Positions 24,155 to 31,248 of a stretch of 37,509 nucleotides of DNA are shown in pieces. The notes beneath the pieces are model-generated. The model made no database searches. It saw nothing but the letters and a program-made list of their open reading frames with translations, and was not told where the DNA came from. The position numbers and the translations under genes were made by a program. Each line of letters opens with the position of its first letter. The first letter of the stretch is position 1. The DNA is from JAAZKO01 sp964432115 (GTDB lineage Bacteria > Patescibacteriota > Microgenomatia > UBA1400 > PJMF01): contig CAYSMC010000017.1 in NCBI GenBank assembly GCA_964432115.1, positions 1-37,509 on the forward strand, written 5' to 3'.

Positions 24155-26377
24155 TTACATTGTCTTATGGAAAGTGCGAGCAATCACCTCTTCTTGAAGA
24201 GCTCTCGTTAATTTAATGAAATTAACCGCATAGCCTGAAACACGAATCGTTAATTGAGGATATTGCTCAGGATGTTCCATTGCATCTTCTAAAGTTTCTT
24301 GATTTAAAACATTAACATTGAGATGATGTGCTTCTTGATTAAAATAACCATCTAGCATTCCAACTAAATTATTAATTTGTTCTTTCCGCTCGCTACCAAG
24401 TGCCTTAGGTACAATCGAAAAAGTATTAGAAACTCCATCTCTAGCATCAGCATAATCAATCTTAGCTACGCTATTGAGTGAAGCAATCGCTCCAGAATGA
24501 TCACGACCATGCATTGGATTGGCACCCGGGGCAAATGGCTCTCCAGCTTTTCTACCATCGGGTGTTGTACCCGTTTTTTTACCATAAACAACATTAGAAG
24601 TAATGGTTAGAACTGATAAAGTAGCAGTTGCATTACGATAAATATGATTTTTCGCTAACTCTGTATTAAAATGCTTAACCAAATCAACTGCCACTTCATC
24701 TACTTGATCATCATCATTGCCAAACATTGGATATTTTCCCTCGACTTTAAAATCAATGCTTAAACCATTTTTATCTCTAATGGGAGTGACTTTGGCAAAT
24801 TTAATTGCTGAAATTGAATCAGCTACCACACTTAAACCAGCCACACCAAAAGCCATGTTGCGATGACAGTGAGTATCCATCAATGCTAATTGAGCTTTTT
24901 CATAATAATATTTGTCATGCATGTAATGAATAACATTCATGGTATTAACATAAGCTTTGGCTAAATAAGCCACAGTTTTTTCAAAACGTTTTTGAAACTC
25001 TTCATATTTAATCGGTCCCGCTGGTAAAGGTTTAATATCAGGAACAACTAATTCGCCAGTAATTTCATCGCGTCCTTCATTAATAGCCATCAACATAGCT
25101 TTAGCCAAATTACAACGAGCACCAAAAAATTGCATTTCCTTACCGGTCTCCATCATTGATACGCAACAAGCAATGCAATAATCGTCGCACTGCCCTTTGT
25201 CACGCATTAAATCGTCATTTTCATATTGAATTGATGAAGTATCGATAGAAACTTGAGCACAAAACTTTTTCCAACCCTCTGGTAATTTTTCTGACCATAA
25301 AACAGTTAGATTCGGTTCTGGAGCTGGTCCTAAATTATATAAACTTTGTAAGAACCTAAAACTAGTTTTGGTAATTTTGTGTTGACCATTGCTAAAAAAA
25401 CCACCCAAACACTCAGTGGTCCAAGTTGGATCACCGGCAAAAAGCTGATTATAAGCATCCATACGCAAGTGGCGAATGAGACGACATTGGATGATAAAGT
25501 GATCAACTAACTCCTGAGCTTCTTCTTCACTAATTTTACCTGCTGTTAAATCATGCTCAATGTAAATATCAAAAAAAGAACTAACGTTGCCTAAACTCAT
25601 GGCAGCACCATCTTGTTCTTTTAGAGCTGCTAAGAAAGCAAACCAAGTCCATTGAATAGCTTCCCTCGCCGTTGTTGCTGGCTTAGAAATATCATAACCG
25701 TAACTACTAGCCATCACTTTCATTGCCTTGAGTGCTTTAATTTGCTCACTAACTTCTTCTCTCAATCGAATTAATTCATCAGTCATTACTCCCACTAGAG
25801 CTTTTTTGTCAGCCTCCTTGGCTTGAATTAAACTATCAATTCCATACAACGCAACCCGCCGATAATCACCAATAATTCTTCCACGAGCATAATTGTCTGG
25901 TAAACCAGTTAAAATTCCAGTAGAACGCAATAGTCTCATTTCTTCAGTATAAACATCAAAAACTCCATCATTATGGCTTTTTCGATATTCGTCGAAAATT
26001 TTAATCACTTCTTTGGAAACTGTATAGCCATTTTCTTTCGCCGCCGCTTCTACCACTCTAATACCGCCAAATGGTTTAATTGCTCTTTTCAAAGGCTGAT
26101 CGGTTTGATAACCGACAATTTTTTCTAAATTTTTATCTAAATAACCTGGTTTATGACTGGTAATTGTGGAAATAGTGTCAGTATCAATTTCTAAAATTCC
26201 TCCGTTAGCCATTTCTTCGCTCAACAATTTGCTAGCTTTTTTCCACAATTTCTTAGTATTCTCAGTTGGACCCACTAAAAAACTTTCGTCACCCTCATAA
26301 GGAGTCATATTTTGTAAAATAAAATCTCGGGTATTAATTTGTTTTTGCCAAACACCATCTTTAAATTTTTTAACCAT
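24155..26377 (-). CDS. pflB: Pyruvate formate-lyase (formate C-acetyltransferase)
   Basis: Splits pyruvate with CoA into acetyl-CoA and formate by a radical mechanism and is inactivated by oxygen. The 740-residue length is that of true PFL. The adjacent catalytic cysteines are C404-C405 in CIACCVSMM and the radical glycine is G715 in RVSGYAV near the C-terminus. TPEG-type segments such as KTGTTPDGRKAGEPFAPGANPMHGRD, and the N-terminal pyruvate-site region, are intact. ATG 26377 is chosen over an upstream start at 26425 because AAAGGAG stands directly before it. First gene of the operon, after two candidate promoters and a leader palindrome; this argues for an anaerobic, fermenting cell. Confidence 0.97.
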   Translation of the reverse strand: MVKKFKDGVWQKQINTRDFILQNMTPYEGDESFLVGPTENTKKLWKKASKLLSEEMANGGILEIDTDTISTITSHKPGYLDKNLEKIVGYQTDQPLKRAIKPFGGIRVVEAAAKENGYTVSKEVIKIFDEYRKSHNDGVFDVYTEEMRLLRSTGILTGLPDNYARGRIIGDYRRVALYGIDSLIQAKEADKKALVGVMTDELIRLREEVSEQIKALKAMKVMASSYGYDISKPATTAREAIQWTWFAFLAALKEQDGAAMSLGNVSSFFDIYIEHDLTAGKISEEEAQELVDHFIIQCRLIRHLRMDAYNQLFAGDPTWTTECLGGFFSNGQHKITKTSFRFLQSLYNLGPAPEPNLTVLWSEKLPEGWKKFCAQVSIDTSSIQYENDDLMRDKGQCDDYCIACCVSMMETGKEMQFFGARCNLAKAMLMAINEGRDEITGELVVPDIKPLPAGPIKYEEFQKRFEKTVAYLAKAYVNTMNVIHYMHDKYYYEKAQLALMDTHCHRNMAFGVAGLSVVADSISAIKFAKVTPIRDKNGLSIDFKVEGKYPMFGNDDDQVDEVAVDLVKHFNTELAKNHIYRNATATLSVLTITSNVVYGKKTGTTPDGRKAGEPFAPGANPMHGRDHSGAIASLNSVAKIDYADARDGVSNTFSIVPKALGSERKEQINNLVGMLDGYFNQEAHHLNVNVLNQETLEDAMEHPEQYPQLTIRVSGYAVNFIKLTRALQEEVIARTFHKTM

Positions 26378-26431
26378 TTTCTCCTTTTTTAAATGATTGT
26401 TAAATTTTTTATCAATTTCAAACAAAAAATC

Positions 26432-26448
26432 AAAGTCTTTTAGACTTT
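26432..26448. repeat. Leader palindrome upstream of pflB
   Basis: AAAGTCT, three bases, AGACTTT: a perfect 7-bp inverted repeat that lies from about +4 to +20 of the transcript starting at the nearer pflB promoter. It is well placed for an operator blocking early transcription, or for a small 5' mRNA hairpin. No regulator is known. Confidence 0.45.
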
Positions 26449-26458
26449 ACACAAAGTT

Positions 26459-26487
26459 ATCATAATTAAACAAGTCGCTAAAAACAA
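26459..26487 (-). promoter_or_regulatory. pflB promoter P1
   Basis: Minus strand TTGTTT (26482-26487), a 17-base spacer, and TATGAT (26459-26464). Transcription would start near 26452 and leave a 75-base leader that ends with the AAAGGAG of pflB. Confidence 0.5.
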
Positions 26488-26514
26488 GCTTTTTTCATTC
26501 TAAACAAACATGAT

Positions 26515-26542
26515 ATAATACTGAAACATTTAAACCGCACAA
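26515..26542 (-). promoter_or_regulatory. Possible second pflB promoter P2
   Basis: Minus strand TTGTGC (26537-26542), a 16-base spacer and TATTAT (26515-26520), immediately after the stop of the preceding Trx-CcdA gene. Weaker than P1, but the location between two genes is right. Confidence 0.3.
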
Positions 26543-27814
26543 TTAACCAAACATAATCCATTCTGGTTTAAAAAACATCAATAAACCAAGAATAAGCATC
26601 ACAATTCCCCCAATTAAATGTGAGTAACGAGCATATTTTGTGTCCAAATTTACCCGTTTCATAGTAGTCATGGTAATAACAAATACTGCCATATCATCAA
26701 ACATAAATATCACGATATAAATGAATAAATACAAGTAATATTGTGCTTTAGTTAAATCACTCATGCTTAAAAGTTTGGTATAGACAGCTGGCAAACCAGC
26801 TGAACAAACTAATTCTAAAAGATTAACGCTGAAAGCTAAAAGAATAATACCTATTAAAGACCAAATCAATTTTTTTCTATATACGACTTCTTTTAGACGG
26901 GCAAAAATTTTTTGCTTATTACCACCTAAGTCGACTTGACAAGATCCGTCTTTATTTTTAATAAAATCTCTTAGGTAATGAATAGCTACATAAACTGCCA
27001 AAGTAGCAATGGCAATTCTAATCCAATTAACCAATCCCAAAAACAAAAAGAAATTTAACCAAGCACTCATAAACAGAAAATAAACAAAACCAGAAGCTAA
27101 AATAAATACCGAGCCCAGGAGCCACATACGGCGCCGATCATTCATGCCCATTAACAAAGAGATTAAAAATACTAACACCCACATGGCGCAGGGATTAAAA
27201 CCGTCTAGAAAAGCAATCATGACGGTTAATATCGGTAAAGATATCTCTTTAAAATCAATTTTACCAAACAAAGGTAAATCGATTTCTGTATCTTGTTCGA
27301 CTTGATCGTTTGCTGTCTGTTCTTCTAAAGCATCATCGGGCGTGATTTCTTCCAATTTAATTTCTTTAATGATTGGAGTTAGTTGTTGAGCTCGAACAAT
27401 GTCGGCCACTAAATCTAAGTCAGTATTTTCTACGCTCAATAAGCGATAAATTTCCGTTGGCGTAGCACTAGAAAAACCAATAATTTCTTGATCGTTAATT
27501 AGTATGAAAGGCACTCCCTGACTATCAACATTCAATTGATTTGCCAACAAAGTTAATAGTTGAGAATTTTGTTGATATGAAACTTCGTATTGATAAATAG
27601 TAATTTCTGGGTGCTCTACTTTTAGTTCTTTAAGAAATTTTTCCGCTTCTTGACAATGAGCACAATATTTTGAAGAAAAAAGATGAATAGTTGATTCTTG
27701 TTCACTAGCAAATACTGAAAAATCAAAAAAATTGACCAAAAAAAATAGAGAAACAATCAATATTATAGGCAATATTATAGGCAAAATTAATAATTGTTTA
27801 AGCAACTTTGACAT
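26543..27814 (-). CDS. Thioredoxin/glutaredoxin-like domain fused to a CcdA/DsbD-type membrane electron transporter
   Basis: A 423-residue fusion. After a signal anchor (about 7-30) comes a thioredoxin-fold domain facing outside (about 41-130) with active-site C51-x-x-C54 (KYCAHCQ) and the cis-proline region GVPFIL. An acidic linker (about 150-185) leads to a CcdA-like module of about six membrane segments, with the paired intramembrane cysteines C209 (GFNPCAMW) and C337 (LELVCSAG), as in CcdA and the DsbD beta domain. It should carry reducing equivalents from a cytoplasmic donor to exported thiols. It stands near a DsbA-like protein, which would be its oxidising counterpart. Domain order is the reverse of the C-terminal thioredoxin of DsbD. 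Confidence 0.85.
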   Translation of the reverse strand: MSKLLKQLLILPIILPIILIVSLFFLVNFFDFSVFASEQESTIHLFSSKYCAHCQEAEKFLKELKVEHPEITIYQYEVSYQQNSQLLTLLANQLNVDSQGVPFILINDQEIIGFSSATPTEIYRLLSVENTDLDLVADIVRAQQLTPIIKEIKLEEITPDDALEEQTANDQVEQDTEIDLPLFGKIDFKEISLPILTVMIAFLDGFNPCAMWVLVFLISLLMGMNDRRRMWLLGSVFILASGFVYFLFMSAWLNFFLFLGLVNWIRIAIATLAVYVAIHYLRDFIKNKDGSCQVDLGGNKQKIFARLKEVVYRKKLIWSLIGIILLAFSVNLLELVCSAGLPAVYTKLLSMSDLTKAQYYLYLFIYIVIFMFDDMAVFVITMTTMKRVNLDTKYARYSHLIGGIVMLILGLLMFFKPEWIMFG

Positions 27815-27830
27815 AAATTAAGTGAAATCC

Positions 27831-27859
27831 ATTCTACTGCTATTCGGCCCACGCTTCAA
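27831..27859 (-). promoter_or_regulatory. Promoter of the Trx-CcdA gene
   Basis: Minus strand TTGAAG (27854-27859), a 17-base spacer and TAGAAT (27831-27836). Transcription would start near 27824, leaving about ten leader bases without a Shine-Dalgarno. Confidence 0.5.
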
Positions 27860-27867
27860 GCTTGGGC
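27847..27867. repeat. Imperfect GC-rich inverted repeat after prmC
   Basis: GCCCA and TGGGC arms enclose a further short AGC/GCT pairing, directly after the prmC-like stop. It overlaps the -35 and spacer of the Trx-CcdA promoter. No T-run follows on the prmC strand, so it is not a standard terminator; it may be an operator or an mRNA end hairpin. Confidence 0.35.
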
Positions 27868-28674
27868 TTAGAGTTTTTTTAAACGTAAAAAACGCTGGCG
27901 AGCAAATTGGTCCTTAATAAAATTAATTTTAAATTTCTTAAATAAATCAGGATAATAATTTTTAACAAACTGATAATCGTGACTAGCATCTGTTTCAAAT
28001 ATTAACAAAGCATTGTTGGTTAAAAGATCTTTTGCTAATAATTGCTCCAGAGCTTCAGCTATTAATTCAAAACCTGTTGTGCCTCCATCTAAAGTCATTA
28101 GCGGTTCAAAATTTTTAACACTGTTATTTAATGTTATGAGTTGTCGACTAGGAATATAAGGAAGATTGGCTAGAACCAAATCAAATTGTAAATCTGCTTG
28201 CAATTTGTTTAATAAATTACTTATCACAAAATTAACTTTTAGTTCATCGGTCTTTATTATCTTAAACAATAATTCTTGATAATTATTTTTTGCCAAGGCT
28301 ATCGCCTCAGTTGATAAATCACTCAAATAAAAGTCCCATTTCTTATCCAAATAATTAACGAGGCGCAGTTGATTAATAAGAGCCAAAGCAATTGCCCCAG
28401 AACCAGTGGCTAAATCTAAAACCCTTAATTTTTTTTGGCGACAATTTTTTAAAAACACCAAAGCATGATCTATTAATTCTTCAGTTTCGACTCGTGGAAT
28501 TAAAACATGTTTATTAACCTTTAAAGTCAAACCAGCAAAATCAACTCGGCTTGTCAAATATTCCACTGGCATTTCTCCATTACTAATCAATTCTTCTTCA
28601 CTTAAATTATATTTAAATAGCTGTTGTTTTTCGTAAACAGACAAAATTCTTCTTGATTTGAGACGATTGGACAT
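27868..28674 (-). CDS. prmC: PrmC/HemK-like peptide release factor glutamine methyltransferase
   Basis: PrmC methylates the Gln of the GGQ loop in release factors RF1/RF2. The 268-residue protein has the family's helical N-terminus, LIPRVETEELID (58-69), the SAM-binding LDLATGSGAIALAL (86-99) and the substrate loop NLPYIPS (170-176). The canonical loop is NPPY; the second residue is Leu here, although the Asn and Tyr that hold the glutamine amide are kept. It is the last gene before the Trx-CcdA promoter and is divergent from the DsbA-like gene. A different N-methyltransferase target is possible but less likely. Confidence 0.85.
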   Translation of the reverse strand: MSNRLKSRRILSVYEKQQLFKYNLSEEELISNGEMPVEYLTSRVDFAGLTLKVNKHVLIPRVETEELIDHALVFLKNCRQKKLRVLDLATGSGAIALALINQLRLVNYLDKKWDFYLSDLSTEAIALAKNNYQELLFKIIKTDELKVNFVISNLLNKLQADLQFDLVLANLPYIPSRQLITLNNSVKNFEPLMTLDGGTTGFELIAEALEQLLAKDLLTNNALLIFETDASHDYQFVKNYYPDLFKKFKINFIKDQFARQRFLRLKKL

Positions 28675-28695
28675 AAAAATTACTCAATACTTTTT

Positions 28696-28725
28696 TTGAT
28701 ATTATGTTAGAATAAGCGCTATTAT
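28696..28725 (+). promoter_or_regulatory. Promoter of the DsbA-like gene
   Basis: TTGATA (28696-28701), an 18-base spacer and TATTAT (28720-28725). Start near 28732, followed directly by the AGAAAGG ribosome site (28731-28737) before the ATG at 28742. Confidence 0.55.
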
Positions 28726-28741
28726 AGAGAAGAAAGGCTAA

Positions 28742-29542
28742 ATGGCAAAATCAGAAAATCAAAATAAGTTTTCCTTTAGTAGTTTTATTAATTTCATCAA
28801 TGATCATTTTTCTTTAATCATTATTATCTTGATTATTTTAGTGATTGGTTTTATTGGTGGTTCGCTTTGGACCGAAAACCAAATGTTAAAAACCAATGGT
28901 GTTACCAGTATCAAAGATCAAGAAATCAAAGAAGAAGAAACGATTGAAGAAACTGATGACTCAATTGTTTTAGATAATATTCCAGAACTTAGTGATACGG
29001 ATCACGTACTTGGCGCAAAAAAAGCTGACGTGATAATGATTTCCTATCTTGACTTTCAATGTTCATATTGCCAACGCTGGCATCCCACTTTTAATACCCT
29101 GGTAGAAAAATATGGTGATCAAATTACCTTTGTTTATCGACATTTTCCTCTTGGTTTTAGTTACTCAGATAAGTTGGCTCAAACTAGTGAGTGTGTAGCT
29201 CAGGTGGGTGGTGAAGAAGCATTTTGGAAATATACTGATATGGTTTATGAAAAGTTAATCGATCAATCAATTTATACAGTTGAAAATGAAAATTATATTA
29301 TTACTGATGATAGTATTTTAACTATTGCTGCTAATGCTGGAGCTTCAATAAATCAAGTTCAAACTTGTTTGAACAGTCAAGAAACTGCTAATAAAATTGA
29401 AGAAATGAAACAAGGAGCGGTTAGCGCTGGAATTGGTGGAACACCTGCGACAGTTATTATTAGCAAAAAAGCTGGACGTGAATTAATTCCTGGGGCTCTT
29501 TCAATTGAAGAGGTGGAAGCAATGTTGGAAAAACATCTATAA
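28742..29542 (+). CDS. Membrane-anchored DsbA-like thiol-disulfide oxidoreductase
   Basis: A 266-residue protein with a short cytoplasmic tail, one membrane segment (about 24-42), an acidic linker, and a DsbA/DSBA-like thioredoxin domain outside (about 90-266). The active site is C107-x-x-C110 in DFQCSYCQRWHP, and GGTPATVII supplies the cis-proline loop. Two more cysteines (in SECVAQ and QTCLNS) may form a structural disulfide. It probably introduces or rearranges disulfides in exported proteins. A good SD and promoter precede it. Its end overlaps recJ by six bases, tail to tail. Confidence 0.9.
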   Translation: MAKSENQNKFSFSSFINFINDHFSLIIIILIILVIGFIGGSLWTENQMLKTNGVTSIKDQEIKEEETIEETDDSIVLDNIPELSDTDHVLGAKKADVIMISYLDFQCSYCQRWHPTFNTLVEKYGDQITFVYRHFPLGFSYSDKLAQTSECVAQVGGEEAFWKYTDMVYEKLIDQSIYTVENENYIITDDSILTIAANAGASINQVQTCLNSQETANKIEEMKQGAVSAGIGGTPATVIISKKAGRELIPGALSIEEVEAMLEKHL

Positions 29543-31228
29543 AGAGCTGTTTTTAATATCAACTAAAGTTAGCTGCAACTGAGTGCTACCTCGCCAATGA
29601 TTAACTGCCAATCTAACTAAAACGTCAAAACTGTGACCTAAAATTGCTTTGGTAAATTTTTCATCAAATCGCCAAGCTAAAACTGTTATTTCTTTTTGGT
29701 CTTTTTGACTTTTAAAAAGCATTTTCGCGTGTTGACCATCTTTACCCAAACTCTGTAAATTTTGCAGTACCAGATCTTTTAATAAAAAAGTTGGTCTGGG
29801 ATTGCCATTACCATGTGGTTCAAAGACTTCTAAAGCTAGAGCCGTATCTAGAGTCACCAGATGACTGGATATTGGACAATCAATCTTAATTGTAGCTTCT
29901 AACGACACCTTCTCTAGTTGCTCGTTGGCCAAAGTTAACAAACGTTTTTTAACCGCACTTAAATTTTTTAAACTAACAGAGAAACCAGCAGCTAAAGGGT
30001 GACCACCAACACTTAATAATTGATCTTCAACCTGGCGCAAAAAATCAGTAATATTAAACCCAGCCAAAGACCTAGCTGAAGCCTTAACAATGATCTCTGG
30101 ATCTTTGGCACTTTTGGGCACCGATATAACAATACATGGTTTTAAATATTTTTCGGTAAATTTACCAGCTAATAAGCCAATCACTCCTTCATGATAATCA
30201 CCATCAATCACAATAATTTTGGCTTTTTTATCCTTAGTAGTTAGTGAAGCTTCAGCGAGATCGATGAGATCTTTAGTTAAATCTTGACGTTCTAAATTGG
30301 TTTCTTGTAAAAGATTGGCTAATTGTTTAGCATGCTCAAAATCATTAGTGCAAAGTAAACGTAAAGCATCCATGCTGTCAGCTAAACGTCCCATGGCATT
30401 AATTCTCGGCCCAAGTACATAACCCAAATGATAACTATTTAAATCTTGTTTGTTGATATTAGCTAATTGATAAAGAGCCAATAAACCTGGGCGCTCAGTG
30501 CTTTGTAAGGCCTGTAAGCCATAAGTCACTAAACTACGATTAACACCGAGTAATTTCATCAGATCAGTGACGGTCGCGATGGCGACCAAAGACAATAAAT
30601 CATTTAATTTTTCTTTCGCTGCAGGTTGTTGATGAGCCGTTTTAAATAATTCTTTAATTAAAAACCATGCTACCGCAGCTCCGCAGATTTGAGTTGAATG
30701 AAAAATAGCTAAAACTGGGAGTGTTGTTTGATCTTGTTGATGGTGATCAGTAACTATTACTTCAACACCCTCTGTGGCTAAAAACTTTAAAGCCGGCAGC
30801 GCCACAATCCCATTGTCAACAGTTATCAATAAATCTGGTTTACCCTTTTTAGCAAATAAATCTTTCAGCGCTTTAATTGACAAACCATAACCATGCTTTT
30901 GACGATTGGGAATAAACGGCCAACTATTGATACCTAAAAATTTTAAACCTTCCCACAACACTGCGCTAGCGCAGATTCCATCGCTATCATAATCACCAAA
31001 AATATAAACTTTTTCCTTTTTTTCTCGAGCAATTTTCAAACGTTTTTCAATTCGATTAAAATCACGGCGACTAAAATCTAAATCAGTTAATTGCCAGAGC
31101 TCTGGCTGTTTTGGCTGAAAAAAAATTTTAGCCTGACTTGCTTTAATTTGTCGATTTTTTAATAAGACTTGTAGCAACTGATCTTTGGTCTTTAGCTCAA
31201 TTTCAGATTGCAACTGCCATTTCTTCAT
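29537..31228 (-). CDS. recJ: Single-stranded-DNA-specific exonuclease RecJ
   Basis: A 5'-3' ssDNA exonuclease for recombination and mismatch or base-excision repair. The 563-residue protein carries the DHH domain, with FGDYDSDGICA (78-88), TVDNG (137-141) and TDHH (160-163) as metal ligands. Then follow DHHA1 with GGHPLAAGFSV, and the C-terminal OB-fold (about 450-563; EPHGNGNPRPTF). All usual motifs are present. It starts from a promoter shared with the CCA-adding enzyme on the other strand, with almost no leader. Confidence 0.96.
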   Translation of the reverse strand: MKKWQLQSEIELKTKDQLLQVLLKNRQIKASQAKIFFQPKQPELWQLTDLDFSRRDFNRIEKRLKIAREKKEKVYIFGDYDSDGICASAVLWEGLKFLGINSWPFIPNRQKHGYGLSIKALKDLFAKKGKPDLLITVDNGIVALPALKFLATEGVEVIVTDHHQQDQTTLPVLAIFHSTQICGAAVAWFLIKELFKTAHQQPAAKEKLNDLLSLVAIATVTDLMKLLGVNRSLVTYGLQALQSTERPGLLALYQLANINKQDLNSYHLGYVLGPRINAMGRLADSMDALRLLCTNDFEHAKQLANLLQETNLERQDLTKDLIDLAEASLTTKDKKAKIIVIDGDYHEGVIGLLAGKFTEKYLKPCIVISVPKSAKDPEIIVKASARSLAGFNITDFLRQVEDQLLSVGGHPLAAGFSVSLKNLSAVKKRLLTLANEQLEKVSLEATIKIDCPISSHLVTLDTALALEVFEPHGNGNPRPTFLLKDLVLQNLQSLGKDGQHAKMLFKSQKDQKEITVLAWRFDEKFTKAILGHSFDVLVRLAVNHWRGSTQLQLTLVDIKNSSL

Positions 31229-31236
31229 AGTTCTTT

Positions 31237-31243
31237 TATAATA
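31237..31243. promoter_or_regulatory. Shared divergent -10 box of recJ and cca, leaderless both ways
   Basis: Only 20 bases separate the recJ and cca start codons. The plus strand TATAAT (31237-31242) is exactly six bases before the cca ATG, so +1 is the A of ATG. The same bases give TATTAT on the minus strand (31238-31243), nine bases before the recJ ATG, leaving about two to three leader bases. No good -35 is seen. Confidence 0.5.
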
Positions 31244-31248
31244 ACCTT

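Noticed and set aside
27847..27867. Intrinsic terminator after prmC
   Set aside because: The hairpin has mismatches and is not followed by a T-run on the prmC strand; the T-run on the other side would only act on antisense transcription.
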